From assembly GCF_963675165.1 (NCBI RefSeq), contig NC_087389.1:5368120-5432119 (forward strand): a stretch of 64,000 nucleotides of DNA. The letters run 5' to 3'. A program made the position numbers and the translations under genes. This DNA comes from Halichondria panicea. Lineage: Eukaryota > Porifera > Demospongiae > Suberitida > Halichondriidae. Below the pieces are notes generated by a model that had not been told where the DNA came from, searched no databases, and saw nothing but the letters and a program-made list of their open reading frames with translations. This document shows positions 49,398 to 59,870 of the stretch, in pieces (within the stretch, counting starts at the first letter, position 1; each line of letters opens with the position of its first letter).

Positions 49398-51568
49398 CCA
49401 CACTGACCAAGTGCTCAACTTTAAGATCAACTGTGAGAAGGGCCAATACTTCATCTCTCCTAAGAAACGTTTCAAGAGTGTACAGGAACTGATCACCTTC
49501 TACCACAGTCATGGAATACGCTCCAAGAAGGCAGGCAATAGTCACATACTCTTAGTACACCCGATCCCTGTCGATCCGGCCATGGAGAAACACTATCAGG
49601 AAATCAGAGAACAGAAAGGTATACTGTGCATACTGTACATACTGTACAGTGATGTGACCAGAGAATTTTCAAAATGGTACATGGCTATCTAAAACAGAAA
49701 AATTATCTTGTAAACTAGGCCTTAGAGGTCTAAGGGCTTTTCTGGAGCCCCTGAGCAAGATAGAGGTGGTTAGTAGCCACTGACCAGTGTGGGCACATAC
49801 TGTACCTAATGTAGCTGGTATACTGTCTGTATAATTATGAGTATGTGTATAGCTTTGAGTGCCTGTAACTTAGATTTTGGGTTATCCAATTTTAAAAATT
49901 AATCGATATTCCGTATCATGTGAACACATCCACACATAATGATACCCAATGGATGCATTTTGAAAGCTCCCTTAACTGCTGTATTGCTGTATGTAACCAA
50001 CTGCTTTCAGTTCAAAATTGGAATTGCATTTTCGTCAAACATGAAAGTTTTAGGCCAGATCTAATAATATCATTATGCCATAAATAGATACATGTGTCAA
50101 TAATATAATCTTTATCTTCTGGGTCGTCGCCCAGTTTCCGTGAAACTTGATAAAACTAGACAGACAATCATAATCCGAGTTGCATTGCTCAATTAATTTG
50201 CTAAATTAGTATCAATGGACAGCAATTTCTACCCCCCCCCCACACACACACACATGTACTCACCCCCACCCCCATACATTCACACACACACACACACCCA
50301 CAGTTGCGGCGAGGCAGGCAGAGCCACCTGCATCCACGGCCTTGCTCCCTGGTTGGTCAGAGCATTGGCACAACGGTTACAACAAAACTTATTACTACAA
50401 TGGTGAAACTGGACAATCACTTTGGGAAAAACCATTGGCCCCGCCCACACAACAATCCCCACCCCCTGTCCTGGAGAAAGGTTCTAGCCGATCGTCAATG
50501 AGAGACCGCCCACTCCCTATTGTGCCTGGTGGTGTGGGTGGTGTGAGGCGTGTGAATGGTGAGGGGAGTGAGGACAGCAACACGATTGGTCGACGTTCTT
50601 CCCTCGCTAAGAAATACAGTCGCAAACAAATGCCCATACCATCTACACCATCAGGATCGCAGACACTCCCTCATCGGAAGAAATCCTCAGGTATATCCGA
50701 TCGAGAACTCCCTCCGTTACCCCCCAAGGAAGAAACGCCTCCACCTAAACGAACTATGCCCCCACTACCCCCCAAAGAGTCTAGTGATGTTCGGGGGGAG
50801 TCCTCTGCCCCGGGGATTGCTTCTAGACCCCCCATGCCCATCCCTGGCAGTCGATCATCTCAAGATTTGCAGCAAAAATCGATCCCAGCCTTGCCTCGGA
50901 AGGAAGACACTCGAGGGGGGATGAGATCTCCTAAACCAATACCACCTCTGCCCCCCTCTAAGACGGTCGTACAGAATGGACACCCTCCCCTCCCCCCTAA
51001 AGCAGACCAACCAATGCCTCCCCTCCCACCAAAAGCAGATGAGCCTCTACCAGTGCATTTACAGCCACCTCAACAAAGACCGAAACGCAAGAAAGTTATT
51101 GAATATGAAGACATCGTTCCGTTGCGTCAGCCTAGCCCAAAAGCTCCTCCTAAAAAAGTTCCACCTCCTTTACCGGAAAAAGACTTGGAAGCAGCGACAA
51201 GTGGCCCGCCCCCTCCACCCCCACCCCCGGCAATAGGTGCCCCACCCCCTCCTCCACTTCCTCCCATGGCCCCACCCTCTCCGAGTCCAGCACAACTGCC
51301 AAAGTTACGAGCAGCTACTATGAATACACCTTCTCCTCAGAGTAGCCCTGGTAGTTCCGGACGTCCCTTCAATGCAGGTGATCTTGCCTCGCAGAGGCAC
51401 ATGCTCAAGAAACGGGAGTCTCTTCCGGAGGAAGGAAAGAAGGAAGAGCTGTCAGGGTTCGCTAGTTTGTTTGCTAGCGCTATCGACACTCGACGAAAAG
51501 CCATCGAAGATTCTGATAGTGAGAGTGACTTTGATGATGTTGAAGATGACGATGACTGGGATGATTGA
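41885..51568 (+). CDS. SH2-SH2-WW-proline-rich protein with WASP-like VCA tail
   Basis: Exons: 41885-41888, 45978-46027, 47217-47317, 47514-47740, 48406-48515, 48935-49029, 49398-49618, 50304-51568; 690 aa with all phases consistent. Exon 1 (ATGG before GTGAGC) is inferred; it yields [20 protein letters not shown]2-1 (about 7-105) has GYYLLRPSS, keeping the phosphotyrosine-binding Arg. SH2-2 (about 152-250) also has GYYLLRPS, then [15 protein letters not shown]. The WW domain (about 283-315) has [23 protein letters not shown]. The region 316-600 is full of PPLPPK motifs and polyproline, suited to SH3, WW or profilin binding. The end has a WH2-like [12 protein letters not shown] and a central/acidic tail [15 protein letters not shown]...DDDDWDD, like the Arp2/3-binding end of WASP. 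The expected role is coupling phosphotyrosine to actin branching. Exons 2-8 are firm; the first exon is not. Confidence 0.8.
43206..43305. mobile_element. 100-bp foldback element in an intron
   Basis: CAGAGGAGGTACGACATGAG at the left is mirrored by CTTGTCAGACCTCCTCTG at the right, with further paired GTACCTCGAT and AGGCT blocks. Confidence 0.7.
43590..44106. mobile_element. CCGTATAGCRGG-family element split by a nested insertion
   Basis: After removing 43649-43970, the sequence matches the reverse complement of the element at 54549-54759, including GATCAAGCA, CATGCATGCATGCTGCAAAA and CCTTTCTAAAGGCATTTC. The right terminus is degenerate. Confidence 0.75.
43649..43970. mobile_element. 322-bp TIR element nested inside the foldback
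   Basis: Its ends (CGTATATCTTCTAATTTAT and the inverse of CCGTATACTTTATTTAAAT) pair imperfectly, and TA flanks both sides. It contains GGACAAT-type subterminal motifs in both orientations. Confidence 0.65.
44941..45056. mobile_element. Truncated CCGTATAGCG-family element
   Basis: CATGCTGCAAAAAGGCTGCT and TTTCCGCGAAAG match the family member at 54549; the other half is missing. Confidence 0.6.
45733..45935 (+). repeat. (GT)n microsatellite
   Basis: About 200 bp of mostly GT with GCATCTGTGCGTG interruptions, ending about 40 bp before exon 45978. Confidence 0.9.
46603..46864. mobile_element. TA-flanked MITE, 262 bp
   Basis: It is the uninterrupted relative of 7720-7894 and 9978-10875: TCTATTTGTGTTGAG at the left and CTCAACGCAAATAGA at the right, flanked by TA. 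It serves as the empty-site reference for the two elements nested in the 9978 copy. Confidence 0.75.
47105..47216 (+). repeat. (CA)n/(ACGC)n microsatellite ending in a splice acceptor
   Basis: ACGC and AC repeats run without a break into CACAG, the acceptor of exon 47217. Confidence 0.9.
48551..48612 (+). repeat. (CA)n microsatellite
   Basis: About 60 bp of perfect CA repeat shortly after the donor of exon 48406-48515. Confidence 0.9.
49315..49397 (+). repeat. (CA)n microsatellite ending in a splice acceptor
   Basis: About 80 bp of pure CA leads directly into CACAG before exon 49398. Confidence 0.9.
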
Positions 51569-52064
51569 TGGACGCATGGACAAACTATTAAATTATTGTA
51601 ATTAATCACCATTTTTATTGTTTCAGCACTCACTCACTACATTGGGTTTTATCAATTGTACCACTACATGTACATGCCGTATTAGACTTCAATTGCGTTA
51701 TAACCCTTCAGAGGAATTCATGCATAAAATGTATGTCACTATTATTTTATGCACTATTCTTATTATTTTATTCTGTATAGAACTACGCAATAGTTTGTGT
51801 CCCACTTCCAAAAATAATGTTCTGATAATTCTAAGTTGTTTGGGGTTAGGCAAACCTTTATAAAAGCGAAAACTCGGCCTGGGGTCATGTGTTTTCATGA
51901 CATCATACAAATCGGTTATAGGCTAACACTCGAAGTCAAAGCGCGGAGTGCATCCCTAACGCTCCTTGGAAACAGGGGATTTCCCTCTGCAGAATTTGGG
52001 GGAGTGGCTCGGGTCAGAGTTGAACAACCTCGTGGACTGGCTATAGCATGCATGCAACTAAAAC
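51569..52064. other. Tail-to-head gap between the SH2-WW and mTERF genes
   Basis: This would hold the 3' UTR of one gene and the promoter and 5' UTR of the next. No further gene is seen. Confidence 0.45.
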
Positions 52065-55000
52065 ATGGCAGCACTGAAAGCCTTTTGTTTATCTTCAGCG
52101 CCCAACGCTCCTCTGTTCACCTCTGCATTATGTGCTTGTCACAGGCTCTTGACCACTACTGTCCCCAAGCAAAGAATGAAGTTTGTTCCCCGTTTAGGTA
52201 GAACCTTGTCGTCCAACCCAGGAGATGAATTGTGTGGCTTCTCTGGACCGGAAAAAGATGTTCTAAAAGCTGAAGAAAATGCTCAAGTTGCTGTAGCTAA
52301 TTCACAGAATGTGAGCAAGCCTGTAACGATTGATTGTGTGGAAACAAACCAACTACCGGCGGATAATTTCGCTTCAAAATTACGATTCTTGGACTTTGTT
52401 AATTTAGCCGAGGAAGATCAAATACAACCACCAGATATGGTGAAACCTCGTGGATCCTTTTTGAGGCAACAAAATAAAGACGTTCTGTTTGAGCGTCTCC
52501 CCACACCAACACGAAGCACACTGCAGTTCACCGTAGGCCGTCAAATAACCACACTAAATAATGCCAAGTCAGCAGTCCGGAGGGGTAAACCCCCACTTGA
52601 CAAATTATTAATTGAAGACGAGACTAATTTAATGTCGGTGAACCATGAAAAATTACGTAGTCGCACAGCTAGCCAATCGGAAAGCACTCGAGATGTTGTA
52701 AACTACGTCGCTAGTCAAGAGTCGATGTACAAGCAAGACCTGCATCTCTACACTGACGCACTGCCCTCCATACTGGGCTCTACTGTTTCTGAAGTTGAAG
52801 AAACTCGCGAGAAATTGAGCCAAGCCGGATTTTCCCCTGCTGAAATTGGAAGAGTTTTGCCCATTCTTCCTCTCATATTTGAAGTTGATTATGAGAAGGT
52901 GTACGAAGTGTACTGTCTGCTGATGGAGTATCTGGGCCATCAAACAAGAGTGCTTAAGTTGATGAGGACGCATACTTTCCTGTTGTCGCTTGATCCATCT
53001 CAGGTGAGTTTGTGGGTGTGGGAGTTAATACAGTTGCTGGATAAAGAATATACTCTATTTAAACGAGGTTGCTTACACATCTTGATAAGCACCACGGAGG
53101 TATTGATCACGTTACAGTTGAATACACAAAGCAAAATGTTCAATACAAATTTCCACTTCAGAGCAACAGCTTTTAACAGTTTTTACCACCTCCCCCCACA
53201 CACATGTAGGTTAAGAAGACCCTAGAGAGATACAGCAGTTTTGGCCTGAGCTCACCTGAGCTGCTGTCTCTGTTGACCCACTACCCACTCGTGTTCACCA
53301 CACCTCTCAAGGAATCCACTCTGAGCAGAATAAGACAAACAATGGAGGCTGGCTTTGACTCTCACTGGCTGGCCAAGACACTCCTCTATAGCATGGTGAG
53401 TGTGTGTGTCCCTTTCTTCCCCACTATACTCTTCTCTCCCCTCTTTTCCTCTACCCATCATGCACTCTTTCTCCCTTCCCTTTCTTCTTCACTATCCACA
53501 TAATTATGTGTGTCTTGGTGGAGATAATAGTCTATCTTGGAACTATTATTAGAGTTCCTACTAGTTCTAGTTGTTGAAGTTCTGATATAGTAGAGAGCAG
53601 AATAATTATTTATATTAAGTATGGATACTGTATACTGTAATAATATGTGTCTTTGATTTGTCTTGATGCTGGAGTACGTTGTTTCTTAGTTTGTCGTTTC
53701 TTTCTCTGTTGTTGTTCTATTTTCCAGTTTTACTATACCACCACCTGTTAGACTAAGCGAATGTGCTCCCATTCTCTCTCTCCTTGCTGCAGCGTTATCG
53801 ACCAGCACGTGCAGAGTTTGATCCAAGTGATTCCCTCACTATTGGTCTCCTGAAGGAGTACAAGGTTGACCTGGGGGAGGTGCTTATCAAGCATCCTGAC
53901 CTCTTCCAGCAGTCAGGTCAGCAATCACATGACTCTCACCATCTTTGAATACCCAATTCCTATTTTAGTGACTGTAATTAAGTACGTCCTAGCTCTCACA
54001 TGATACATGTGTGCTTATAATGATCTACTGTTACAAACAAAAGCATCCAGTATGTTTGTTGGGTCATTGAACAGTTGGAGATCTTTCAACAGCATATCGT
54101 TGATAAAATTTTAACAATAATTATAAATAATTATGATTATAGAAAAAGACCTTTCAAATGATGTATTTAATCTTTTACCCTTGGACCATGCATGGGTTGT
54201 GGCCGAAATTGTCAAATTCTGTCATCTTAACTTTTATGGCACCATTCGAAAGGTCTCTTTCTAAAGCTAATTTGCACGTTCCTGTATTGTCCAGGTCAAC
54301 AGTTGATAGTACTGATCAAGACGCTGTCTGGGGGACCACTGTATCTGAACAGAAGTGACATCGGGTCATTACTGTCTAAGATACCTGAAGTACTCTTTCA
54401 GCTCGACGATATGGTGAGAGTTAGTCAAGTTAGTGGGAGATCCGTGGATAGAAAATGATGTGCAAGTGTTTTTGTATTCGACTGTTAAAAAGTAGTTGGA
54501 TGTGGGCCTACATAACACCATTACTTCTTTTAACAGTGCACTGTAATACCGTATAGCGGGTATATTTCGAGGGGATACATTTTTGCGGAAATGCCTTTAG
54601 AAAGGTTTTTACGGATTTGATTTTCCCGGAATAGCAGCCTTTTTTGCAGCATGCATGCATGCATGCGATATTAATGTCGCGGTTATAAATGTTTGCAGTA
54701 CGTGCTTGATCCGCGAAAACCACAATAATTTATACCCTTGAAATATACCCGCTATACGGTAGTTCTGTAGTGTGTTAGCATTATATCATCACTCTGTAGG
54801 ATGCCCTGAGGGCTCACCTGTCTCTACTGGCTGAGATCTTCACTGCCTACACACTACGAAACCAGGTAAAGGTTGCATGTGAGTATATATAAGTACTAAT
54901 GTAGCCAATGTTGAGCAAGTGTGTGCACTCCTGACCTACTGCATCACATAACTTACTGTCTACTTACTAACTACTGTCACGCTATTCGTTATCCAACACA

Positions 55001-58000
55001 CACACACACACAGTACCTCACACACCCACACCTACACACATATTACCCCCACCCACTCCACCCCCTCCCACACACACACACACACAGTTGTTCAGTGTGA
55101 AGCACTTGCTGGACTACAGATATGACGTGGCTCACAAGCTGCACTCACTGGCTAGACACGGTCTCACTAGAGAGGATGCTTGTACCCTCATAACCAACTC
55201 TCCATCACTCATACTGCAGGGAGACCTGGGGGAGAAGCTCAGGTCAGTTATAGTTTATCACAATAACGACCTTTACCAAACCCGTCATTCAGTACCATTC
55301 GAATAGAGCTTATTGCCTTAAGGATCTTTACCGCACCCAATATTTAGTCTGCTAAAAAATTTAGCTTGTTGTGTTGGTGATCTTTACCTACCATGCCTCT
55401 ACTTCCAGTGTGAATATTTTTTTATGTGTGTTATTTATTTTCTACAGTTTGATGCTCAGTATTCCCGGTGTTACTGTCCGCCAAATTGCTGAGTCATCAA
55501 AGTGAGTTAACCCTTTTACACTGTATTTAGTTACGTAGTTCAGTATCGATATTATGATTACATAGTTTGCATTATCATAATTCTTAATAATTAATCGGCA
55601 TGTGATGATTGTTGAGCACAATGGTTGGTGTGTCTACCACAATCAACCTGCTAACATTGACTATAATGTAGAGCAGTGCCATTGTCTGCATACCATAAGA
55701 ACTGACCTATTCAGTTACCATTGGCCCATTTGGGGCCTATAATTTATTCCCTGTATTCCCTGGGGCCTCTTTCAGTTGCTCTTGCGGTAAGAATTATGTA
55801 ATTTGAGATTCTTTTGTTTTAGGCCCTAGCTCCTTGAAGGCTGGACCAATGTCTGGACCAATGTTTCGAATTTCATTGGGTTGGAGTACTATAGCGTACA
55901 TTGTTATTACTGTAGGTACATGTACATGTATGCAGTGTGTCTTGTGTACACCTACATGTACCTAGTTATTCGATTATCTCAGAGGAGTGGGTGTCTTAAG
56001 TCAATAGTGATAACTTAGTTACAGGGCAATGATAAGTGCTGCTTAGCCTAAACACAGTCCACTAATAATAACACATCCTTCCTCATGCTAGGGTAGCATG
56101 TGTTGGCAGGTTAATTGCACAACTAAAGCCACTCAAATTTAACCACCCAAGCAATTTCTAGTAATTACAAGCTAAATCCACTCAGATTTAGCTGCCTACC
56201 GGGTATATGTGGTTAGAATAAGAAGCCTATTGTGTGTGTGTACAGTGGTGCCCCCTCCATACCTCCACCCACACTGTTGGAGCAGTACCCACCACACTGG
56301 TGACCACAGACACAGCTGGGATAATAATAATCTAGGGAAACATATAATTATAGCTGGTCTAAGCGTAATGCTAACGATTGACGCCTACATGTAGATGTTA
56401 ATTATGTATTCACATAAAGCATTCTTGATGCCATTAGCTGTCTATTCATCCAGCCAGCTAGCTGTAAGCGCAGGAAGATGAGCTTATTGCTATTTGTCAG
56501 TGGCACTTACTTTTTGTCTTGTTTAATAATCCAATAGTTTGTTTACAGTCTGTGAATGACTCATTGAGGGTTGAAAGGTCGTCCATTTGCCATCTCAATA
56601 CAATTATAAATACACAGCTTAGCTTTCACCGTATAGAAGCTGGGGATATTAAGCAAACGTGTGCATTCAGACGTATGTTGCATTAATTAGATGGTGAACT
56701 TTGTGATAAAAAATTTTTCTTAGAATCTTTTGAGTTCTTTATAGCATTACAATTTTATTGTCAGAGCATAATAAATAATATTATGTAGTTCTGTATTTAT
56801 AGCTACTCTCAAGCAAATGCTGCATGCTCATTGGGTGTGCACTGACAGGCTCTGTAGTGGTCACCATTGGGCAGACCACAGTGGCTGTGATAAAGAGGTG
56901 GTCTAGCTGCTAACACATGCAAACACTGCTATAGTGATGAACATTTTGCATACATTTTGCTGCATTATTAATTTTTTTATTATAGAGGGTGGCCTGCGTA
57001 TAGGGTGACCACCATGACAGGTTTCACTGTTATGTCATGTTGTTAAACAGTGGTCATGAACCCTAACTGATGCATCTCCTTCACCACAGTAGGAAGTGTT
57101 TACTTGCTGGCACACTCCAATATTAGAATGCCTCAGGTTGATGTGAGAAGCTAGTGTGTATATATGACACAAGTATGCCAGAAAATTCGGCATATAGACA
57201 CAAGTTCTAGTCAGTAAGTAGTTTACAAGATGTTAAGACTGGAAGACTGCATGGGAATGCAATGTACCTCTACACACACACACTGCCTGTGTTTATACCA
57301 GCCATGTCCAATTCTTGGTGTCTACCATTCCTTGCTATGTGTACATAGTGTCTGTCATTGCATGCAATATTGATTATTGGAAGTTAACGACAAACTGTAC
57401 AGCTTCTGTATCGTAGTACATGTGGCAAGTTGATAGCTTTGTCAGATCGCATGTGATGGCAGCCCTAGTCCCTCCATTGTGAGGACATCCTACCCTGGAC
57501 AGTGGGAAGGATGTGGGATTATAGCAGGAGGCATCAAACATGGCTATTCTTCAAACATGGTTATTCTTTGTAGTATGGTTTGCGTAGTGATCATGTGATA
57601 CTGTATTCGTTTGGTGTATTTTATATTCTGAATGAGCTTGTTTATAGTGGTCGCCCTTATAGGCAGACCAACAGTGGCTGTAATAAAGAAGTGGCCTGCT
57701 AACACGCATGCTATGGAGACTGAAGGGCGTATTAACCTGGCTGTATTATAGAGGGTGGCCTGCTAACACAGATCAGATCCCAACACATGTTATGGAGACT
57801 TGGGGGCCCATTAACCTGGCTGTATTATAGAGGGTGGCCTGCTAACACAGGTCCCAACACATGCTATGGAGACTTTGGGGCGTATTAACCTGGCTGTATT
57901 ATAGCGGGTGGCCTGCTAACACAGATCCCAACACATGCTATAGAGAGACTTTGGGGCGTATTTACCTGGCTGTATTATAGCGGGTGGCCTGCTAACACAG

Positions 58001-59787
58001 GTCCGAACACATGCTATAGAGAGACTTTGAGGCCCATTAACCTGACTGTATTATAGCGGGTGGCCTGCTAACACAGATCCCAACACATGCTATAGAGAGA
58101 CTTTGGGGCGTATGTACCTGGCTGTATTATAGCGGGTGGCCTGCTAACACAGGTCCGAACACATGCTATAGAGAGACTTTGAGGCCCATTAACCTGACTG
58201 TATTATAGCGGGTGGCCTGCTAACACAGGTCCAAACACATGCTATAGAGAGACTTTGAGGCCCATTAACCTGGCTGTATTATAGCGGGTGGCCTGCTAAC
58301 ACAGGTCCGAACACATGCTATAGAGAGACTTTGGGGCGTATTAACCTGACTGTATTATAGCGGGTGGCCTGCTAACACAGGTCCGAACACATGCTATAGA
58401 GAGACTTTGGGGCCCATTAACCTGGCTGTATTATAGCGGGTGGCCTGCTAACACAGGTCCGAACACATGCTATAGAGAGACTTTGAGGCCCATTAACCTG
58501 ACTGTATTATTGCGGGTGGCCTGCTTAATTAGTTTCACTGTATGTGGTTGTGTAGTGCATGTATCTAATTAAGTGTAGAAACCTGTACTGATCCATCGAG
58601 TCATGTGGTTGATTAAGTGGATGACATTGTTCGGAATAAGGCAGTGTTTAAGAGCGGCGTGGGTGCTGTACCAACTAGTGACCTTATTCGATACTGAATT
58701 ATTGCACTCACTGCACACGTTGTGCGTGTGTGGGCGGGTGTAATGTTCCCTGAACGGTATGTCATTGTCTCCAAAAACCACCGCCACCTGTTCGTTTGTA
58801 TAAGTTAGTTTTATAGAAAAAAAAAGGTTAACATTCTTCATGGCTACAGTTAGCATGCATGTACATGTATATGCATTGTGCAATTAATATACACTTGTTA
58901 GTAGCATTGTTTTATATCCGCAGAATTAATACGCCATTTGTAAATAGTAGGTTTAGAAACTGCCAGTCTGTCTGTGTGCACCAAACCCTGACTAATCTGT
59001 GTGTGTGCTCCCTAGGGACAACCAGACCCTGTCAGTGATAGCCCTCTCTCTCTGCCTAACCCTCCCCTCCCCATTGTTGCCCCTCCCATAATACTTGATT
59101 TAGATTGCCATTCAGATAAGCATATCTATGTCACTATAATTTTATAGGCTGAACATTTCTTTGTGCCTTTAGTTTTTGCTGTCTGAAAATAAATACTTGT
59201 ATAAATACTTGTTGCAAGTGTCCCACATCAACTGCAGCACAGTATCCATTACCTTGGCTAATTGTAGGTGCATACTCAAAACATTGATTTCCTTCCACTA
59301 GTAATTAGTCAGGTTCCTAAGGGAATCTTCCCTGATGAATACAACGATGAAGACTTCATATTTATATAGTTTGTACTAGTACTGCTCCCTAACCTTGTTC
59401 CCTCTCCAAGCTTCTGCTTGTACTATATATACAACAGCAAGAAATAGAGGTAACAATAGAGGCCTAGAGTATGGGAGCACACATAACTAGAGGTATGGGA
59501 GCACACATAACTAGAGGTATGTGTGTAGGAATGCGGTGGTTAGAAAACATTGCTGTGTGGTTTGTGGTGTAGTGATAAGGTGACCACAATCCTGTTCCTA
59601 AACCACACTATCTTGTCTGTGGTTTTCACTTCTCATTGGTTTTGCTGTAGTCATCCTGGTTTACACTTTTTATTATACACCCCATATGGCAAGCTAAACC
59701 TAACAACTCTGAAGCCTAAGACACTTATTAGACCACCCTCTGCAAACCTCCACTTGTCCAGAAACGGGTACACACACACACCACCCT

Positions 59788-59870
<83 letters not shown>

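Noticed and set aside
57680-58530. CRISPR-like array
   Set aside because: The units are contiguous 76-bp tandem repeats without unique spacers, in an intron of a eukaryotic gene.
59016-59100. Candidate mTERF exon after CTCCCTAG beginning GGACAACCAG
   Set aside because: It runs into proline-rich low complexity and a stop, has no good donor, and skipping it joins 55501 to 59870 in phase with family-like sequence.
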